DNA of 64,000 nucleotides from Chloroflexota bacterium (GTDB lineage Bacteria > Chloroflexota > Anaerolineae > Aggregatilineales > Phototrophicaceae). Every line of letters starts with the position of its first letter. Positions within the stretch are counted from its first letter, which is position 1. The position numbers and the translations under genes are program-made. This document shows, in pieces, positions 61,506 to 64,000 of the stretch. Location: positions 310,001 to 374,000 of the forward strand of contig JAIUNI010000002.1 in assembly GCA_020161935.1 (NCBI GenBank), written 5' to 3'. Under the pieces are notes generated by a model. That model made no database searches. It saw only the letters and a list, made by a program, of their open reading frames with translations, and was not told the DNA's origin.

Positions 61506-63806
61506 CTACAGCAGCATACCGATGAGGATGTCGTACACACGCCAGATGCCGCGCTTGGCCGGGTCTGCCCAGTTGCGACCGGGGAGCAGCGGCGGGAAGC
61601 GGCTGGCATTCGGTTCGTCCCACGAATTGTTCCAACCCTCGCCCGTCCACAACAAATCCGCGCCGTCCAAGCCCAACTCTTTGAGCATCCCCTGTGGCGC
61701 ATAACCGTTGTTCTCGAAGTGGTTGTCGTGTATCCAATTATTTTCCGGCAGCACGCCGAGGTCGAACACCGTGTCACGGCTGTAGAGCGTGTAGAGGCTG
61801 GTGAGGCCAATACCGAAACTCTGGTTGCCAGTGATGGTGTTATTAAAGACCTCGGTGTTATCGGCGGTCATAATCATGATGCCCGTTCCCGGCGGCACTT
61901 TGGAAACGGTCGAATTCGGTTTGCCGAAGTTCGGGTGGTTATTGTTCTCGATTCGGTTGTTATAGACGCGGGTGTTGTAACCGACCTTTGATGGGTTGTT
62001 GGGCAGTAAGAACACGAGGATCGCGCCGCTGTTGTCGTGGGCGTAGTTGTCGTAGACATCCGCATTGGTGCTGTTCTCGATCTCGATGCCGGTGACGTTG
62101 TTGAACACCTCGTTATTGCGAACGATGATCGGCCCCCGGCTTTGCCCCACATAGATACCCGCGTCGGCGATACCGCTGACGATGTTATGCTCGATGAGGA
62201 TGTCGGTGCTTTCCACCGGATACAGGCCGTACAAACCCGTATCCTGAATGATGATGTCCCGATAGATGACGCGCTCGGCTCCGGTCGTCAGTACACCGTT
62301 ACCGATGTAATTCTTGATTCCGAAGCCTTCCAGCGTGAAGTCGTCGCCGGTCGTGTTAAACCCGTCACTCATCACCTTTTGACCGTCGAGCCACGGGCGT
62401 TCGCCGCCATTGACGATGCCCTTGATCGTGATGCCGGGAATATCGACATAGACCGTTTCGTTATAAACACCCGGCTCGACCAGTACCGTATCCCCCGGCT
62501 GGGCTTGATCGACACCCGATTGGATGGTGTCGCCGGGCTTCACCGTGATGGTTTGCGGTGGGCGTTCTTCAAGGGCAGCGGTAGGCGGCGCGTCCGAACG
62601 TTCGACCAGATCACGCGCCGGATTTTGCATGTGCGCCACAACAGGCAAACCGGATGGTACGCTCGTTGGGACGGCGATAAGGTCGGTTGGCTCATCCGTG
62701 AGCGCATACATAAACGCGACCAGATCGCTGGTTTGTTGGTCGGTCAGGGTGAAGCCTTGCAGGAACTCATCCGGCGGCACATCCACACCGAAGGCCGGGC
62801 CGCCACCTTTGGCATAGAAATCGACCACTTCTTCGAGCGTGGTGAATACGCCGTTATGCATGTAAGGCGCAGTTAGGGCTACGTTCCGCAGACCGGGAGT
62901 GCGGAAGGCACGGGTTGAATCCGGCCCGTTGACGATTTCGACCTGTCCCAAGTCAGGGTTAAGCGGGTTGGTATCCGGCACGCCGAGGACGCTAAAGGTG
63001 TTGTTGGTGAAAGTCGGGTAGGTGTGGCACTCGAAGCAGCGAGTTTGTGCGCTGCGGAACACGTTGAAACCGCGCCGCTGGGCAGGCGTGAGCGCATTAA
63101 AGTCACCCGCCGCGAAACGGTCGAACGGCGAGTCGTGAGCCACGAGTGTGCGCTCGAAGGCCGCAATCGCCATACCGACGTTATTCATGGTTAGGCCATC
63201 GGTGAAGGCGGCATTGAACGCCGTTTGATATTCAGGGATAGCGGCAAGCTGCGTGACCAATTCCTCAGGGTTGGCGGCCATTTCATTCTCATTGGTCAAT
63301 GGCGTGAGCATCTGTTCTTCGAGCGACTTGGCACGACCGTCCCAGAACAAGCTCGTCATATAGGCCACGTTCCAGAGCGAAGGGGCGTTACGGCGCAAAT
63401 CCTCGCCGTGTGCGCCAATCGCAACTGGCTTGCCATCACTAAAGCCCAAGTCGGGATGGTGGCAGCTCGCACACGAGAGGTCATCATTTGCCGAGAGAAT
63501 GGGATCGTAGAAAAGCAGCTTACCGAGCGCGGCTTGGTCAGGGTCAGGCGTGGCGACTTCCGGCCACGCGGCTTGTAAACCGCTGATGGCAGCGCCTTCT
63601 TGCCGAGCGCCGCCGCCCTGCTGGGCTAAGGGGATTGGTTTATCCTCCGGCACGGGCAGGTACGCAGCCGCCACAATCAGCGCCGCGATGAGCATCAGCG
63701 GGATGCCGATAATCCAGCGCCAAGGGACACGCCGACGTTGAGGTTTGGTTTGAGCGGTGGGGTATTCGGGTGGAGACAGCGGCAAATCGGCAGGCTGGGT
63801 CGTCAT
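61506..63806 (-). CDS. di-haem cytochrome c peroxidase fused to a right-handed beta-helix
   Basis: A 766-residue fusion with an N-terminal membrane anchor (about 31-50). Haem sites are CASCH (112-116) and CFECH (257-261), with the MauG/CcpA-type context FYDPILSANDDLSCASCHHPDLGF and FWDGRAKSLEEQ. From about residue 430 the chain is a NosD-like beta-helix (PGDTIQSGVDQAQPGDTVLVEPG, then GIEIENSTNADVYDNYA, HNIVSGIADAGIYVGQ). Peroxidase modules donate electrons to H2O2 or oxidise protein residues; the helix may bind carbohydrate or hold the module at the surface. The combination is unusual. Only one frame covers both parts, without a stop. Start ribosome site weak. Confidence 0.85.
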   Translation of the reverse strand: MTTQPADLPLSPPEYPTAQTKPQRRRVPWRWIIGIPLMLIAALIVAAAYLPVPEDKPIPLAQQGGGARQEGAAISGLQAAWPEVATPDPDQAALGKLLFYDPILSANDDLSCASCHHPDLGFSDGKPVAIGAHGEDLRRNAPSLWNVAYMTSLFWDGRAKSLEEQMLTPLTNENEMAANPEELVTQLAAIPEYQTAFNAAFTDGLTMNNVGMAIAAFERTLVAHDSPFDRFAAGDFNALTPAQRRGFNVFRSAQTRCFECHTYPTFTNNTFSVLGVPDTNPLNPDLGQVEIVNGPDSTRAFRTPGLRNVALTAPYMHNGVFTTLEEVVDFYAKGGGPAFGVDVPPDEFLQGFTLTDQQTSDLVAFMYALTDEPTDLIAVPTSVPSGLPVVAHMQNPARDLVERSDAPPTAALEERPPQTITVKPGDTIQSGVDQAQPGDTVLVEPGVYNETVYVDIPGITIKGIVNGGERPWLDGQKVMSDGFNTTGDDFTLEGFGIKNYIGNGVLTTGAERVIYRDIIIQDTGLYGLYPVESTDILIEHNIVSGIADAGIYVGQSRGPIIVRNNEVFNNVTGIEIENSTNADVYDNYAHDNSGAILVFLLPNNPSKVGYNTRVYNNRIENNNHPNFGKPNSTVSKVPPGTGIMIMTADNTEVFNNTITGNQSFGIGLTSLYTLYSRDTVFDLGVLPENNWIHDNHFENNGYAPQGMLKELGLDGADLLWTGEGWNNSWDEPNASRFPPLLPGRNWADPAKRGIWRVYDILIGMLL

Positions 63807-63890
63807 AAGTTTTATCCGTAAGAATATGTATTTAGCCGTGTACCCATTTTAGCGTAAGTCGGTGGTCATCCCCAAATGAATGCAGGCAAT

Positions 63891-63919
63891 AAAAAAGGAA
63901 ATGGTTCGAGGCCATTCCC
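63891..63919 (-). terminator. intrinsic terminator (minus strand)
   Basis: On the minus strand GGGAATGGC - CTCGAA - CCATTTCC followed by TTTTTT, 44 bp after the stop of the truncated gene at the right edge. A second palindrome GCTTACTGA / TCAGTAAGC lies at 63925-63944. Confidence 0.75.
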
Positions 63920-63962
63920 TTCCTGCTTACTGAGTTCAGTAAGCACGAGCAAACACAGCTTC

Positions 63963-64000
63963 CTAATCAGCGGCAGCTTCCACTTTTGGCGGTGCGCGTA
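63963..64000 (-). CDS. C-terminal end of a protein (cut by window edge)
   Basis: The last codons of a minus-strand frame read RAPPKVEAAAD and stop (TAG at 63965-63963), then two hairpins and a terminator follow. The fragment is too short to say more. Confidence 0.35.
   Translation of the reverse strand, partial: RAPPKVEAAAD

Overview
The window looks like an ordinary chromosomal segment (about 55-60 % G+C by eye) of a Chloroflexota bacterium, most likely of an Anaerolineae-like lineage. Pointers are a LexA gene behind a Gram-positive-type SOS box (CGAAC-N4-GTTCG), Thr/Pro-rich 'TNTP' tracts in secreted proteins, many C-terminally anchored or secreted proteins without homologues I recognise, and several families of short palindromic and heptamer intergenic repeats. 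No rRNA, tRNA, CRISPR array, insertion sequence or prophage was seen. The taxonomic call is inference, not a measured placement.

Layout. 1-4.1 kb: a cut secreted protein, a membrane GT2 glycosyltransferase with an MshEN-like N-terminus, and an XPB-like C-terminal-domain protein divergent from lexA. 4.1-8.4 kb: lexA with its own SOS box, a TIR-membrane-ectodomain protein and a secreted TNTP protein. 8.5-15.2 kb: a FAH-family hydrolase, a 1.4-kb repeat-dense gap, a GH127 arabinofuranosidase, a Tat-exported phosphoesterase, a 41-residue membrane mini-protein and a two-gene YjjP/YjjB exporter. 15.3-29 kb: 2-hydroxyacid (phosphoglycerate) dehydrogenase, M3 peptidase, two tandem ABC-2-like permeases, a Cthe_2159-like beta-helix protein, an ABM monooxygenase, an MFS transporter, a phosphoesterase, an EcsC-like membrane protein, a methyltransferase and an ABC-F ATPase. 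The ABC-F gene has a leader with a 22-codon near-leaderless uORF and an intrinsic terminator, consistent with ribosome-mediated attenuation.

29-44 kb: GT2 transferase, isoaspartyl peptidase plus methionine aminopeptidase (probable operon), a 746-residue Cys/Trp-rich protein of unknown function, RidA, a serine hydrolase, a PIN-domain toxin-antitoxin-like pair, PepF, a flippase-like membrane protein, and moaA followed by an MBL-fold hydrolase with a zinc ribbon. 44-64 kb: a CopC-CopD fusion overlapping a GT4 transferase, ferritin, ADP-forming acyl-CoA synthetase fused to GNAT, a TIR-TPR protein, an AI-2E family transporter, a GH5 enzyme resembling fungal steryl glucosidases, dihydropyrimidinase, a cyclophilin lipoprotein, an SDR and a di-haem cytochrome c peroxidase fused to a beta-helix.

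Genes mostly stand alone or in pairs. The best leads are the ABC-F leader, the LexA with an Ala-Ser cleavage dipeptide, the peroxidase/beta-helix fusion, the unknown 746-residue protein, the two TIR proteins, and repeat families whose stems vary between copies while staying paired.
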